Assembly (NCBI GenBank): GCA_946415755.1
Contig: CAMKTS010000021.1
Location: 1 to 54,652, forward strand
DNA length: 54,652 nt
Origin: an uncultured Prevotella sp.
GTDB taxonomy: Bacteria > Bacteroidota > Bacteroidia > Bacteroidales > Bacteroidaceae
Direction: 5' to 3'
How positions within the stretch are numbered: position 1 is the stretch's first letter; the number at the start of each line of letters is the position of its first letter. A model generated the notes under the pieces. That model was not told the DNA's origin. It ran no database searches and saw only the letters and a list, made by a program, of their open reading frames with translations. Positions 26,879 through 35,827 of this stretch are shown here, in pieces. The translations under genes were made by a program, and so were the position numbers.

Positions 26879-29649
26879 TATGTTTGTTGTTGTTCTTCTT
26901 CTATTATCTCATATTCGTCAGTCGGCTCTTCAGGTTTCTCTTCTTCTCCATATTCCTCTGATGCTGATTCCTCCGTCAGCTCACTGGTATCAAGACTGTC
27001 ATCGGATGTGCCGGTGCCCGTCGGCTTGGTGGCATCCTTGCGCAGACGCTCCTGATAGTGCCACAGCAGGAACAGCAGTATGGCTGCAATGATGATCATG
27101 TAGATCCAAACGGCTGCTGACGACAGGAGGAAATAGGGAGGCACAACCACCTCGATGGTGCGCATGTCGTAGGCATCGGGCGACTCGAGCAGGAAGGCCT
27201 TGACTTGGAACTTATAAGTGCCTGCCGGTATACCGCTGTAGGTGGCGATACGGCTCTTCTCCGCGTTCTGCCAGTCATGATCGTAGCCGTCGAGCTTGTA
27301 CTGGTAGTGCATGCGGTGCTGTAACTGGTAGTTGAGGGCTGTGAAGCGGAAAGCAAACTGGTTGCCGTGCTCTGGCAGAACTACGCGCTTGCTCTCGGGT
27401 ACGTAGTAGTCGAAGGTGTTATTAAGTCGCGGACTCTGCAGCTCGTCATCCAGCCAGAAGTCGGTGATGCGCAGACGGAGCAGCGAGCCGGTAGAGTTGG
27501 TGAGCTTTTTGCGGTCTACGCTGTAATAGCCATCGAGGGTACCAAAGAGGACGTTGCCGTTGCCTGTGGTGATGGCAGCTCCCTCGGAGAGCATCGTGTC
27601 GTCAACACCATCGAGGTTGCTGAAACTGGTGAAAATCTGCTTCTTCATATTGAATGAGCAGAGGATGTGGTCGGTGCCCAGCCATAGGTTTCCGTCGCTG
27701 TCGAAGGTAATGCTGCGCACCTCTTCAGAAGGCATGCCGTCGGCCACGCCATAGTTGTGGAATTCCCAGTTGCCCTTGCTGTCTTGCTTTGTGGTGCGGC
27801 TCAGACCGCCACTGTTGGTTCCAACCCACATGGTGCCGTTGCGGTCGGCGGCCAGACAGACGATATCCGTACTCATCAGTCCCTTCTCGAAGTTCTCTGG
27901 CATCTCCAACTGCTTAATGGAGATGTTGTTGTTGCGGATAGACATGATGAGAATGCCATCGGTGGTTCCTGCCCATATCTTTCCGTCGCCGGCCAGTGCG
28001 ATGGTACGCACCTTGTTGTACGAGCCGATAGGGTAGTGCTTCATCACATTCTTGCAGTGCAGGGCGACATAGCGGCCGTTCTTGTCCTTGCGCAGCACGT
28101 TGACACCGCCGCCGTAGGTGGCTACCCAGATGTTGCCCTCGCGGTCTTCAACGGTCTGATAGGCACTGTTGGAGCTGAGCGACCACTTGTCATCGTCACT
28201 ATGGTGGAAGTTAATGATGGTGTAGTTGCCATGTCCGTTGGGAGTAATCTTATACACGCCGTTGTCCTTGTCGCACAGCCAGTAGTTGCCCTTCGAGTCG
28301 CCGGAGATGCCGTAGGCGCGACTGAATGGTTTGCCGTTACTGTCGTGAGTAATCACCTGACGGCCGCCGTTCCCGTCGAAGACATACAGGCTGCCGTGCT
28401 TGTTGCCCAGAAGGAGCAGGTGGCGCTTCTTGTCGTAGTGCATGGCACGTATCTCGTTGTCGAGCGACGATTCGGCACCAGGCACCAACTGGGTACGCGT
28501 GATGTTTTTTTTCAGCACCTCCAGCTTTTCCAAGCCACGGCGGATGGTAGACTCCCAGACGACACCGTCGTTCATCTCCAGATGGGCGTTCACCGTGTTG
28601 GAAAGGTTCCACGGGTTGCTGGGGTCGTTGTGGAAATACTCCATCTCGTCGGTCTCGCGGTTATAGTAGCCGTAGCCGCCGTGGTTCATTCTGACCCACA
28701 TCACGCCCAGCCCTTCACTGAACTCGGCACCTCTGCTGGTAAACTCTGGTGTCAGAACGCGCTGGTTGAAGAACTTGACATCGCCCGTCTCAGGAATCAG
28801 GCGGTATGCTCCGTCGCCTAAGTCGGAAAACCATAGCACCCCGTGGGTGTCGACGTAGAGTCCGGTCACTTCGCGTCCGATGTCTTTTACCAACTTGGGT
28901 TCCTGACCGTAGGAGAACTGCAGGATCTTGCCCGACTTGGTACCTACAAAAATGTTGTAGCCGTTGGAGGTGAGCTTGGTAATGTGCTCATCGAGGAAAT
29001 AGCCCTTGCGCTCCAGCGACAGGTTGGGCATGTCGATGCGGTGAACACCCTGGTTGGTGCCCACCCAGATGTCGTTACGATAGCCTTCCACGATGCTGGT
29101 CGCCGTGAGTTGTCCCGTCATGATGAGCTGCTGCTGAGTCTGGCCGTTATGGTCGAGGCGCAGCTTATACAGTCCGACACCCTCGAAGGATATCAGCACG
29201 TCGCCGCTGCTGGTGACGTAGGGGTTGAAGAAATAGTCGGTGTGGAACTCATCGTGCCCGCCAATGCCCTCCAAAGGGTCGATAATGCAGTCAGTCTTAC
29301 GGTTGATGACGAATACGCGACCGTCGTACATCTTCAGCCACAAGTTCTGTGACTGGTCAACCGTCATGGCATCTATGCGATTGTGCAGGCCGCGAATGCC
29401 GCTGGTAATACCAGTCTTATAGTTGTAGAACTGATAGCCGTCGAAACGCGAGATGCCGTTCCAGGTAGATATCCAGACGTAGCCGTGGTCATCGCTGATG
29501 ATATTGGCGATAGCATTGCTGGGAAGACCGTCGTCGGTGGTGTAGTGGGAGAGGGAAGCCTGCAAGTGCTGGGCTCCTACCTTCGAAGGCAGGAGCCACA
29601 GCACGGCAAGCAGTGCTATAAGTTGTCTTGTGTAACAGCTTATAGTCAT
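26878..29649 (-). CDS. two-component-type propeller sensor lacking kinase and regulator domains
   Basis: A 923-residue membrane protein. A signal peptide (ends near KVGAQ) is followed by about 12-14 Reg_prop repeats forming two periplasmic beta-propellers; typical blades are DDHGYVWISTWNGISRFDG and DREGNIWVATYGGGVNVL. Next is the Y_Y_Y domain (YQYKLDGYDHDWQ; IPAGTYKFQVKA) and one membrane helix (about residues 828-850). Classical hybrid two-component proteins continue with kinase, receiver and AraC domains. This one stops after about 70 cytoplasmic residues, an acidic tail packed with Glu. It must signal through a partner or has lost signalling. Confidence 0.9.
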   Translation of the reverse strand: MTISCYTRQLIALLAVLWLLPSKVGAQHLQASLSHYTTDDGLPSNAIANIISDDHGYVWISTWNGISRFDGYQFYNYKTGITSGIRGLHNRIDAMTVDQSQNLWLKMYDGRVFVINRKTDCIIDPLEGIGGHDEFHTDYFFNPYVTSSGDVLISFEGVGLYKLRLDHNGQTQQQLIMTGQLTATSIVEGYRNDIWVGTNQGVHRIDMPNLSLERKGYFLDEHITKLTSNGYNIFVGTKSGKILQFSYGQEPKLVKDIGREVTGLYVDTHGVLWFSDLGDGAYRLIPETGDVKFFNQRVLTPEFTSRGAEFSEGLGVMWVRMNHGGYGYYNRETDEMEYFHNDPSNPWNLSNTVNAHLEMNDGVVWESTIRRGLEKLEVLKKNITRTQLVPGAESSLDNEIRAMHYDKKRHLLLLGNKHGSLYVFDGNGGRQVITHDSNGKPFSRAYGISGDSKGNYWLCDKDNGVYKITPNGHGNYTIINFHHSDDDKWSLSSNSAYQTVEDREGNIWVATYGGGVNVLRKDKNGRYVALHCKNVMKHYPIGSYNKVRTIALAGDGKIWAGTTDGILIMSIRNNNISIKQLEMPENFEKGLMSTDIVCLAADRNGTMWVGTNSGGLSRTTKQDSKGNWEFHNYGVADGMPSEEVRSITFDSDGNLWLGTDHILCSFNMKKQIFTSFSNLDGVDDTMLSEGAAITTGNGNVLFGTLDGYYSVDRKKLTNSTGSLLRLRITDFWLDDELQSPRLNNTFDYYVPESKRVVLPEHGNQFAFRFTALNYQLQHRMHYQYKLDGYDHDWQNAEKSRIATYSGIPAGTYKFQVKAFLLESPDAYDMRTIEVVVPPYFLLSSAAVWIYMIIIAAILLFLLWHYQERLRKDATKPTGTGTSDDSLDTSELTEESASEEYGEEEKPEEPTDEYEIIEEEQQQT

Positions 29650-29659
29650 TCGTTATGGA

Positions 29660-30940
29660 TTAATATGCGAAGAGTGGGTAGTTCTTCATGGTTTCATTGA
29701 CCTCGCCTCGCACTTTGGCGATAACCTGCTCGTTCTCAGGATCGTTGAGCACTTCCTCAATCCAGGCGGCGATCTGCACCATCAGGTCTTCCTTCGCACC
29801 ACGGGTCGTGATGGCGGGAGTACCCAGACGGATACCACTGGTCTGGAAGGCAGAGCGACTGTCGAACGGAACCATGTTCTTGTTGACAGTGATGTCGGCA
29901 GCAACCAGTGCATTCTCAGCTACCTTACCGGTCAGCTCGGGATACTTCGAACGCAGGTCGACCAGCATCGAGTGGTTGTCCGTACCACCGCTGACGATGC
30001 CGAAGCCACGCTTCACCAGTTCGTCGGCCAGTACGGCGGCATTCTTCTTCACCTGCTTGGCCCACTCCTTGAATTCAGGCTTCAGAGCCTCGCCGAAAGC
30101 TACGGCCTTGGCGGCGATAACGTGTTCCAACGGACCACCCTGCTGTCCGGGGAATACGGCGCTGTTCAACAAGGCCGACATCTTCTTCACGACGCCCTTC
30201 GGAGTGGTGTACCCCCAAGGATTGTCGAAGTCCTTACCCAGCAGAATGATACCGCCACGCGGACCGCGCAGGGTCTTGTGGGTCGTAGAGGTCACGATGT
30301 GAGCGTACTTCACGGGATTGTCGAGCAGACCGGCAGCGATGAGTCCGGCGGGGTGAGCCATGTCGATCATCAGCAGGGCACCCACCTTGTCGGCAATCTC
30401 ACGCATGCGCTTGTAGTCCCACTCACGGCTGTAGGCAGAGCCACCGCCGATAATCAGCTTGGGCTTGTGCTCCAGAGCCAGGCGCTCCATCTCGTCGTAG
30501 TCGACGCGGCCCGTCTCCTTATTCAGATTATAGCCAACGGGCTTGTACAGGATACCGCTGGTGTTGACGAGCGAACCATGCGACAGGTGACCACCGTGGT
30601 CGAGGTTCAGACCCATGAAGCAGTCGCCGGGCTTCAGCACAGCCAGCAGCACGGCAGCATTTGCCTGGGCACCAGAGTGGGGCTGCACGTTAGCATACTC
30701 GGCACCGAACAGCTCGCAGACGCGGTCGATGGCCAGCTGCTCTACCTTGTCAACCACCTGACAACCACCATAGTAACGGTGGCCGGGATAACCCTCGGCA
30801 TATTTATTGGTAAGATAGCTGCCCATGGCCTCCATCACCTGGTTGCTTACAAAGTTCTCACTGGCAATCAGCTCAATGCCTTTCAGTTGGCGCTGATGCT
30901 CCTGCTCAATCAACTCAAAAATCTGATTGTCTCTTTCCAT
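29660..30940 (-). CDS. glyA: serine hydroxymethyltransferase
   Basis: A 426-residue PLP enzyme that interconverts serine and glycine and charges tetrahydrofolate with a one-carbon unit. The PLP lysine lies in [15 protein letters not shown]. Other signatures are [11 protein letters not shown] near residue 21, [14 protein letters not shown] near 49, and QPHSGAQAN. Full length compared with the family (about 420). The gap to the propeller gene is 10 bp, so co-transcription is possible. A promoter lies 42 nt upstream. Confidence 0.96.
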   Translation of the reverse strand: MERDNQIFELIEQEHQRQLKGIELIASENFVSNQVMEAMGSYLTNKYAEGYPGHRYYGGCQVVDKVEQLAIDRVCELFGAEYANVQPHSGAQANAAVLLAVLKPGDCFMGLNLDHGGHLSHGSLVNTSGILYKPVGYNLNKETGRVDYDEMERLALEHKPKLIIGGGSAYSREWDYKRMREIADKVGALLMIDMAHPAGLIAAGLLDNPVKYAHIVTSTTHKTLRGPRGGIILLGKDFDNPWGYTTPKGVVKKMSALLNSAVFPGQQGGPLEHVIAAKAVAFGEALKPEFKEWAKQVKKNAAVLADELVKRGFGIVSGGTDNHSMLVDLRSKYPELTGKVAENALVAADITVNKNMVPFDSRSAFQTSGIRLGTPAITTRGAKEDLMVQIAAWIEEVLNDPENEQVIAKVRGEVNETMKNYPLFAY

Positions 30941-30982
30941 TGTTTTCTATCTTGTTTTATTGGGTAATTTCATTTGATGGTG

Positions 30983-30990
30983 CAAAGTTA
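30983..30990 (-). promoter_or_regulatory. -7 box TAACTTTG of glyA
   Basis: Minus-strand TAACTTTG, 42 nt before the glyA ATG. Confidence 0.6.
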
Positions 30991-31055
30991 CTGAAAACCG
31001 AGCGAAATGCAAAGAAAAAAAACGTTTTTCTTTCGTCTGTTTTGGAAAAAAGATG

Positions 31056-31063
31056 TAACTTTG
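31056..31063 (+). promoter_or_regulatory. -7 box TAACTTTG of the S8 protease gene
   Basis: TAACTTTG followed by GCA, 50 bp before ATG 31114 and divergent from glyA. Confidence 0.6.
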
Positions 31064-31113
31064 CAAACTGAATATATTATAATAATAAGGTGGAAATAAG
31101 AAAAAGACTAGCT

Positions 31114-33312
31114 ATGAGACGTATTGGTATGATGCTGTTATTCCTCTTGTCAACGGCGATGGTGAGTGGTCGGCAAGCAGATGATAAAAGGCTTTCGCCG
31201 TGGGTAAGGCAGGTGCTGGCAGACCGGCAGAATAATGGTATGCGGCGCACGGAAGGACAGCGGGCGTGCTTTCTGACAGCTTTCGTACAGACAGACGGTA
31301 GCAGCGCAGCTCCTATCCTGTCGGAATTTGGCGGGAAGGTCTATGCCCAGCTGGGCGACATTGCCATAGCCACCCTGCCACTTGATAAGGTGGAGGAACT
31401 CTCGGCCCATCCGCTGATACGTCGCATTGAGGCCAACCGCACGGCCAATGTAACGATGGATACGACAGGTATCGTGGTCAACGCCCTGCCTGTATACGAG
31501 AAGACGGCGCAGCACGATGCCTTTACAGGCAAAGGGGTGGTGCTGGGCATCATGGATGTGGGCTTCGACCTGACGCATCCCAACTTCTACGACGACCAGG
31601 CACGCAGCCATTATCGTATAGGAGCCTTCTGGGACCAGTTGTCTACCGATACTGTGGGCAGCCCATTCCCTGTGGGCCGCGACTACGTTGGAGCTGAGAC
31701 CATTCTGGCTCAGGGCTGTTCTGCCAACGGAAAGACACAGGGGCACGGCACCCATACGCTGGGTATTGCCGCCGGCAGTGGCTACGACACTCCCTATAGG
31801 GGGATAGCCTATGAAAGCGACCTCTGTGTGGTGTGCAATGCCGTATCTGCCGATACCGTTTACATTGACCAGTCCGACTATTATAAATATACCTCTGCCA
31901 CCGATGCGCTTGGCTTCAAGTATCTCTTTGACTATGCAGAAAGCCAGGGGAAGCCCTGTGTGGCATCGTTCAGCGAGGGCTACTCGCCGTATATCGACCA
32001 TGAGGACAGCCTGTATGCCGACTTCCTGGGAAAATTGTGCGGCCCAGGACGTATCATCGTGGCTTCGGCAGGCAATGAGAGCCTGAACACTACCTACGCC
32101 GAGAAGCCTGCCGGCACGGAAGCTGCCGGTGCCTTTATTCGTCTGTATAAGAAGTCGGGCAACTACCGTATCAAGACCAATGGGGCCGTGAACATCTGCC
32201 TCTATGCCTATGCCAACGGCGATGGTACCCCCTCGCATACTTTGCGCATTTCTTCTGCCGACCCGCGAATAGAACAACAGCTGCAGGACACGTTGTTCAT
32301 CCAGCAGGACACCTGTGCCGTATCGTTGATTCGCTACCCGTCGGCCTTCGACGGTGATGTGGTATGTTTCCTGCAACTTAGCGGCAACAAGGAATTGTCG
32401 AAGCTGCCGCCTATTGCCCTTGTGGCTGAGGGACGTGAGAGCAGGGTGCAGATATTCGGCAATTCGTCGAACCTGCTGACGAACCGTGATACCGATCCCC
32501 GCTGGAATGCTGCCGCCTACGGACATAACGTGCTGGCTCCTGGCTGTTTCTTCTCTACGGTCTGTGTAGGCTCTACCACCCATAGGCTGGGGTATACCTC
32601 CTTTGACGGACAGTATCATGATGCCTCCTTTGGGGGAGAGAAGGGCCTCTGGTCAACCTTCTCATCTACGGGGCCTACGATGGATGGTATGCTGAAGCCC
32701 GATGTGACGGCACCAGGCGGCAGCGTCCTTTCCTCGTATAACAGCTATTATATGGAGGAACATCCTGAGGAAACAGGCAGCTATGTGGCCTATAGCAAGG
32801 TAGGCGAGCGTACCTATCCCTGGAGTAGCGGTTCTGGCACGTCGATGTCGTGCCCTGTCGTGGCGGGTATTGTCGCCCTGTGGCTGCAGGCCAATCCTAC
32901 GCTGACGGGCGATTATGTCATGGAAGTGCTGAAGCGTACTTGCCAACATCCAGACAAGGAGATGGCGTATCCTAACAACTACTATGGCTATGGAGAGATT
33001 GACGGCTATGCCGGACTGCTCGACATCCTCGGTATCAGTAAGGTAGAAGCAGTGAGCCGCCACCAACCGTCGGGTGTCAGGGTATGGGCGGGGCAGGGTG
33101 CCCTGCACTTGGACTTCGCCGTCCGTCCGTCATCACCGGTCACCGTCAGTCTCTACTCCTTGCAGGGCACCTTGCTGTTTCAGCAGCAGCTAAAGGCTAC
33201 GGCAGCCCCCGAAGCTACACTTCCCCTGCCCGTACTGGCAGCAGGAGTGTATGCCGTGCAGTTATCGGGCGGGGGAAGTGAAGTGACGGGGTCGCAGCTG
33301 ATTCGTCTCTGA
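31114..33312 (+). CDS. secreted subtilisin-family (S8) serine protease
   Basis: 732 residues from ATG 31114 (a GTG at 31090 is less likely). An N-terminal signal peptide is followed by a prodomain-like region. The catalytic triad is intact: Asp in VLGIMDVGFDLTHP (near 146), His in QGHGTHTLGIAAG (near 212), Ser in SGSGTSMSCPVVAG (near 584). About 200 residues between His and Ser form an inserted beta-rich domain. The C-terminal about 75 residues (VTVSLYSLQGTLLFQQQL; AAGVYAVQL) match the type A sorting domain of type IX secretion, so it is probably exported to the cell surface. Confidence 0.9.
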   Translation: MRRIGMMLLFLLSTAMVSGRQADDKRLSPWVRQVLADRQNNGMRRTEGQRACFLTAFVQTDGSSAAPILSEFGGKVYAQLGDIAIATLPLDKVEELSAHPLIRRIEANRTANVTMDTTGIVVNALPVYEKTAQHDAFTGKGVVLGIMDVGFDLTHPNFYDDQARSHYRIGAFWDQLSTDTVGSPFPVGRDYVGAETILAQGCSANGKTQGHGTHTLGIAAGSGYDTPYRGIAYESDLCVVCNAVSADTVYIDQSDYYKYTSATDALGFKYLFDYAESQGKPCVASFSEGYSPYIDHEDSLYADFLGKLCGPGRIIVASAGNESLNTTYAEKPAGTEAAGAFIRLYKKSGNYRIKTNGAVNICLYAYANGDGTPSHTLRISSADPRIEQQLQDTLFIQQDTCAVSLIRYPSAFDGDVVCFLQLSGNKELSKLPPIALVAEGRESRVQIFGNSSNLLTNRDTDPRWNAAAYGHNVLAPGCFFSTVCVGSTTHRLGYTSFDGQYHDASFGGEKGLWSTFSSTGPTMDGMLKPDVTAPGGSVLSSYNSYYMEEHPEETGSYVAYSKVGERTYPWSSGSGTSMSCPVVAGIVALWLQANPTLTGDYVMEVLKRTCQHPDKEMAYPNNYYGYGEIDGYAGLLDILGISKVEAVSRHQPSGVRVWAGQGALHLDFAVRPSSPVTVSLYSLQGTLLFQQQLKATAAPEATLPLPVLAAGVYAVQLSGGGSEVTGSQLIRL

Positions 33313-33361
33313 ATCGTCAGCTTGTGCTGTTGCCCTGTTTCTGGGTAGTCTCGTCAGGTCG

Positions 33362-34825
33362 CTATTTTGCTGTTGGAATATTCTTCAAGACATCGAGCAG
33401 GTGGTCCCACACCATCTGTACGGTGGGAATGTGCAGACGTTCGTCGGGTGTGTGGACGAAGCGCAGCGTAGGGCCGAACGACACCATGTCAAGGTTGGGA
33501 TAGCGCTCGGAGAAGAGGCCGCACTCCAGTCCGGCATGGATGCCTCGCACGACAGGATCCTTGCCAAACAGCTTGACATACGACTCTTTGACGATGCGCT
33601 GCAGTTCGCTGTGTGAGCGCATTTTCCAGGCGGGATAGCCGTCGGAGTGCTTCACCGCAGCCCCGGCCAGCAGGAAACAGGCTCCTACGGTGGCACACAT
33701 GTTGTCAAGGTTGGACATCACATTCGACCGTTGTGACGAGAGAATGGATATCTCATTGTCTGTTGTCTTGATGCAGGCTATATTGCTGGAGGTTTCCACC
33801 ATACCGTTCAGGGCGGGATCCTGGCAGATGGCATAGATGCCATTGTCCACGGCCTGCAGGGCATAGATGAAATGGCGCGCCACACCATTCTCTATCACTG
33901 GCTCGGCATCAGTGCTTTCCATCGTCCATACCATCTGGGTATCGGTGACGCAGAACTCTTCTTCTACCTCCGATGCAAAGATGTTCCAGTCGGCTTTCAC
34001 GTTTTCCTTGATGTCGTGGGGTACGGCAATGACGAACATGCCGTCGCGGGGGATGGCATTGTGCAGCTTTCCGCTGTTGAACTGTGCCAGCCGCACTCCC
34101 TCATACCTGTTGATGGTTTGGTAGAGGAATCGTCCCAAAAGTTTGATGGCATTGGCACGCTGCTTGTTGATGTCGTCGCCAGAGTGTCCGCCAACCAGTC
34201 CCTTCACCTGGGCACGCAGGAAGAAGTAGCCGATGGGAGTCTCTTGCTTCTTGAACGTGAATGTGGCTGTCGTGTTGCGGCCGCCGGCACACGATACGAA
34301 TATCTCGCCCTCATCTTCTGAGTCCAGGTTGATCAGGTAGTCGCCTGTCATAAAGCCGGCCTTCATGCCTTCTGCTCCCGTCAGTCCCGTCTCCTCATCA
34401 CGCGTAAAGACGCACTCAATGGGACCGTGCTCAATGTCATCACTCTCCAGCAGTGCCAGCTCCATGGCACATCCGATACCGTCGTCGGCTCCCAGCGTGG
34501 TACCCTCGGCTGTCAGCCACTCTCCGTCGATATAGGTTTTGATGGGGTCGGTGTCGAAGTTGAAGTCTACGTCCACCAATTTGTCGCACACCATGTCCAT
34601 GTGGCTCTGAAGAATCACGGTCTTTCGGTTTTCCATACCTGGGGTGGCCCCCTTGCGGATAATGACGTTGCCCGTTTCGTCAACCTTTGTGTCTAATCCG
34701 TGGCTCTCACCCCATTCTTTCAGGTAAGCAATCATCTTCTCTTCACGCTTCGAAGGACGCGGAATCTGGTTAATCTTCGCAAACTGTTCGAAGACAACAG
34801 CGGGTTTTAACTCACTTTTATTCAT
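33362..34825 (-). CDS. pepD: aminoacyl-histidine dipeptidase (M20 family, PepD-like)
   Basis: A 487-residue metallopeptidase that cleaves Xaa-His and other dipeptides. Metal-site motifs are present in order: QSHMDMVCDK (His near 80), TLGADDGIG (bridging Asp), TRDEETGLTGAEG (Glu pair), and a late His in the GIHAGLECG segment. The family-typical GGHSGDDIN near 213 is in the dimerisation/lid domain. Length equals E. coli PepD. No signal peptide, so cytoplasmic. It is encoded alone, with no obvious promoter box in its AT-rich upstream gap. Confidence 0.93.
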   Translation of the reverse strand: MNKSELKPAVVFEQFAKINQIPRPSKREEKMIAYLKEWGESHGLDTKVDETGNVIIRKGATPGMENRKTVILQSHMDMVCDKLVDVDFNFDTDPIKTYIDGEWLTAEGTTLGADDGIGCAMELALLESDDIEHGPIECVFTRDEETGLTGAEGMKAGFMTGDYLINLDSEDEGEIFVSCAGGRNTTATFTFKKQETPIGYFFLRAQVKGLVGGHSGDDINKQRANAIKLLGRFLYQTINRYEGVRLAQFNSGKLHNAIPRDGMFVIAVPHDIKENVKADWNIFASEVEEEFCVTDTQMVWTMESTDAEPVIENGVARHFIYALQAVDNGIYAICQDPALNGMVETSSNIACIKTTDNEISILSSQRSNVMSNLDNMCATVGACFLLAGAAVKHSDGYPAWKMRSHSELQRIVKESYVKLFGKDPVVRGIHAGLECGLFSERYPNLDMVSFGPTLRFVHTPDERLHIPTVQMVWDHLLDVLKNIPTAK

Positions 34826-34875
34826 AATTAATGTTTATTTTAATGTATAATTTTCAATGTTTAATCTTTTATTTG

Positions 34876-34883
34876 TATCTTTG
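34876..34883 (+). promoter_or_regulatory. -7 box TATCTTTG of the small membrane protein gene
   Basis: TATCTTTG followed by GCAG, about 33 bp before the ATG at 34916. Confidence 0.65.
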
Positions 34884-34915
34884 CAGCCGATTTGCAACTG
34901 CAAAATTAATCATTT

Positions 34916-35128
34916 ATGATGGAAATATTGCTATCAAGCACGTTAATAATTGCTATCGCTATGGCTTTTTTATGCGTGAAACTGCTTTTTCGTAAGAATG
35001 GAAGCTTCAGTTCGCAGCATATTCACGACAGTGCGGCCATGCGCGAACGGGGCATCCACTGCGTGATGGATCAAGACCGCGAGTTGCGCTCGAAGAGCAG
35101 ATTTGCCGTCAAGGAGAAGTCATCATAA
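34916..35128 (+). CDS. small single-span membrane protein
   Basis: 70 residues: one N-terminal membrane helix (LLSSTLIIAIAMAFLCVKLLF), then a basic, hydrophilic tail with the stretch AMRERGIHCVMDQD. Similar short proteins with an M-R-x-R-G-I-x-C tail are widespread in Bacteroidales; the function is unknown. It has its own promoter and lies 51 bp upstream of the OmpH/Skp-like gene, so the two may be co-transcribed. Confidence 0.7.
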   Translation: MMEILLSSTLIIAIAMAFLCVKLLFRKNGSFSSQHIHDSAAMRERGIHCVMDQDRELRSKSRFAVKEKSS

Positions 35129-35179
35129 CGAAACATCGAAACATCAAAAAACAAGTAATAAAATAATTGTAATAACAAA

Positions 35180-35797
35180 ATGATGAAAAAGCATTTCTTT
35201 CTGGCCGCTGCTGCTATCGTAGCACTGGCATCGTGTAACAACGCAAGTCCTAAGATGGACGAAAAGCCTGCCGCAGCAGACAGTACACAGTCCGGTAGTG
35301 TGAAAATCGCATACGTCGAGGTCGACTCGCTGATGACACAGTATGAGTTCTGCAAGGAGTTTACCCTTGTCCTTCAGAAGAAGAGCAACAATGCCCGCAA
35401 CACGCTGAACGCCAAGGGACAGCAGTTGCAGAATGCCATGCAGAACTTCCAGCAGAAGTTGAACAACAATGGCTTCACCAGCCGTGAGCAGGCCGAGAGC
35501 CAGCAGGTTGCCATTCAGCGTCAGCAGCAGAGCCTCCAGGAGCTGCAGGCCCGTCTGGAGAACGAGCTGGCCAACGAGACCGGCAAATACAACGATGCTC
35601 TTCGTGACTCTTTGCAGCACTTCCTGGCCGACTATAACAAGGACAAGAAGTTCGATATGATTCTGACCAAGCAGGGCGACAACATCCTTTATGCTGCCAA
35701 GCGCTTCGACATCACCAACGACATCATCAACGGCCTGAACAAGCGTTATAAGTCTACGATGAAGACCGAGGAGAAGAAGGAGGAAAAGAAGAAGTAA
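35180..35797 (+). CDS. OmpH/Skp-family periplasmic chaperone-like lipoprotein
   Basis: 205 residues. A signal sequence ends in the lipobox ALASC (near residue 19). The Skp-like opening KIAYVEVDSLMTQYEF is followed by a long coiled-coil (about 75-150) rich in Gln, Asn and Glu, then a returning beta segment DMILTKQGDNILYAAKRFDIT. Skp-type proteins hold unfolded outer-membrane proteins in the periplasm. Lipidation, common in Bacteroidetes members, would tether it to a membrane. The C-terminus is Lys/Glu-rich. Confidence 0.85.
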   Translation: MMKKHFFLAAAAIVALASCNNASPKMDEKPAAADSTQSGSVKIAYVEVDSLMTQYEFCKEFTLVLQKKSNNARNTLNAKGQQLQNAMQNFQQKLNNNGFTSREQAESQQVAIQRQQQSLQELQARLENELANETGKYNDALRDSLQHFLADYNKDKKFDMILTKQGDNILYAAKRFDITNDIINGLNKRYKSTMKTEEKKEEKKK

Positions 35798-35827
35798 ATA
35801 ATAAGGAATATAATAAGGAGTTAGGAA

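Noticed and set aside
26691..26880. FMN or cobalamin riboswitch upstream of ribE
   Set aside because: An outer stem and a few matching words occur, but the ordered conserved boxes of either class are not present on either strand.
27757..28821. 354-codon plus-strand frame opposite the propeller sensor
   Set aside because: The minus strand encodes regular propeller blades; the plus product is a Val/Ala-rich shadow.
31150..32619. 489-codon minus-strand open frame opposite the S8 protease
   Set aside because: The plus strand holds the intact catalytic triad; the antisense product shows no family features.
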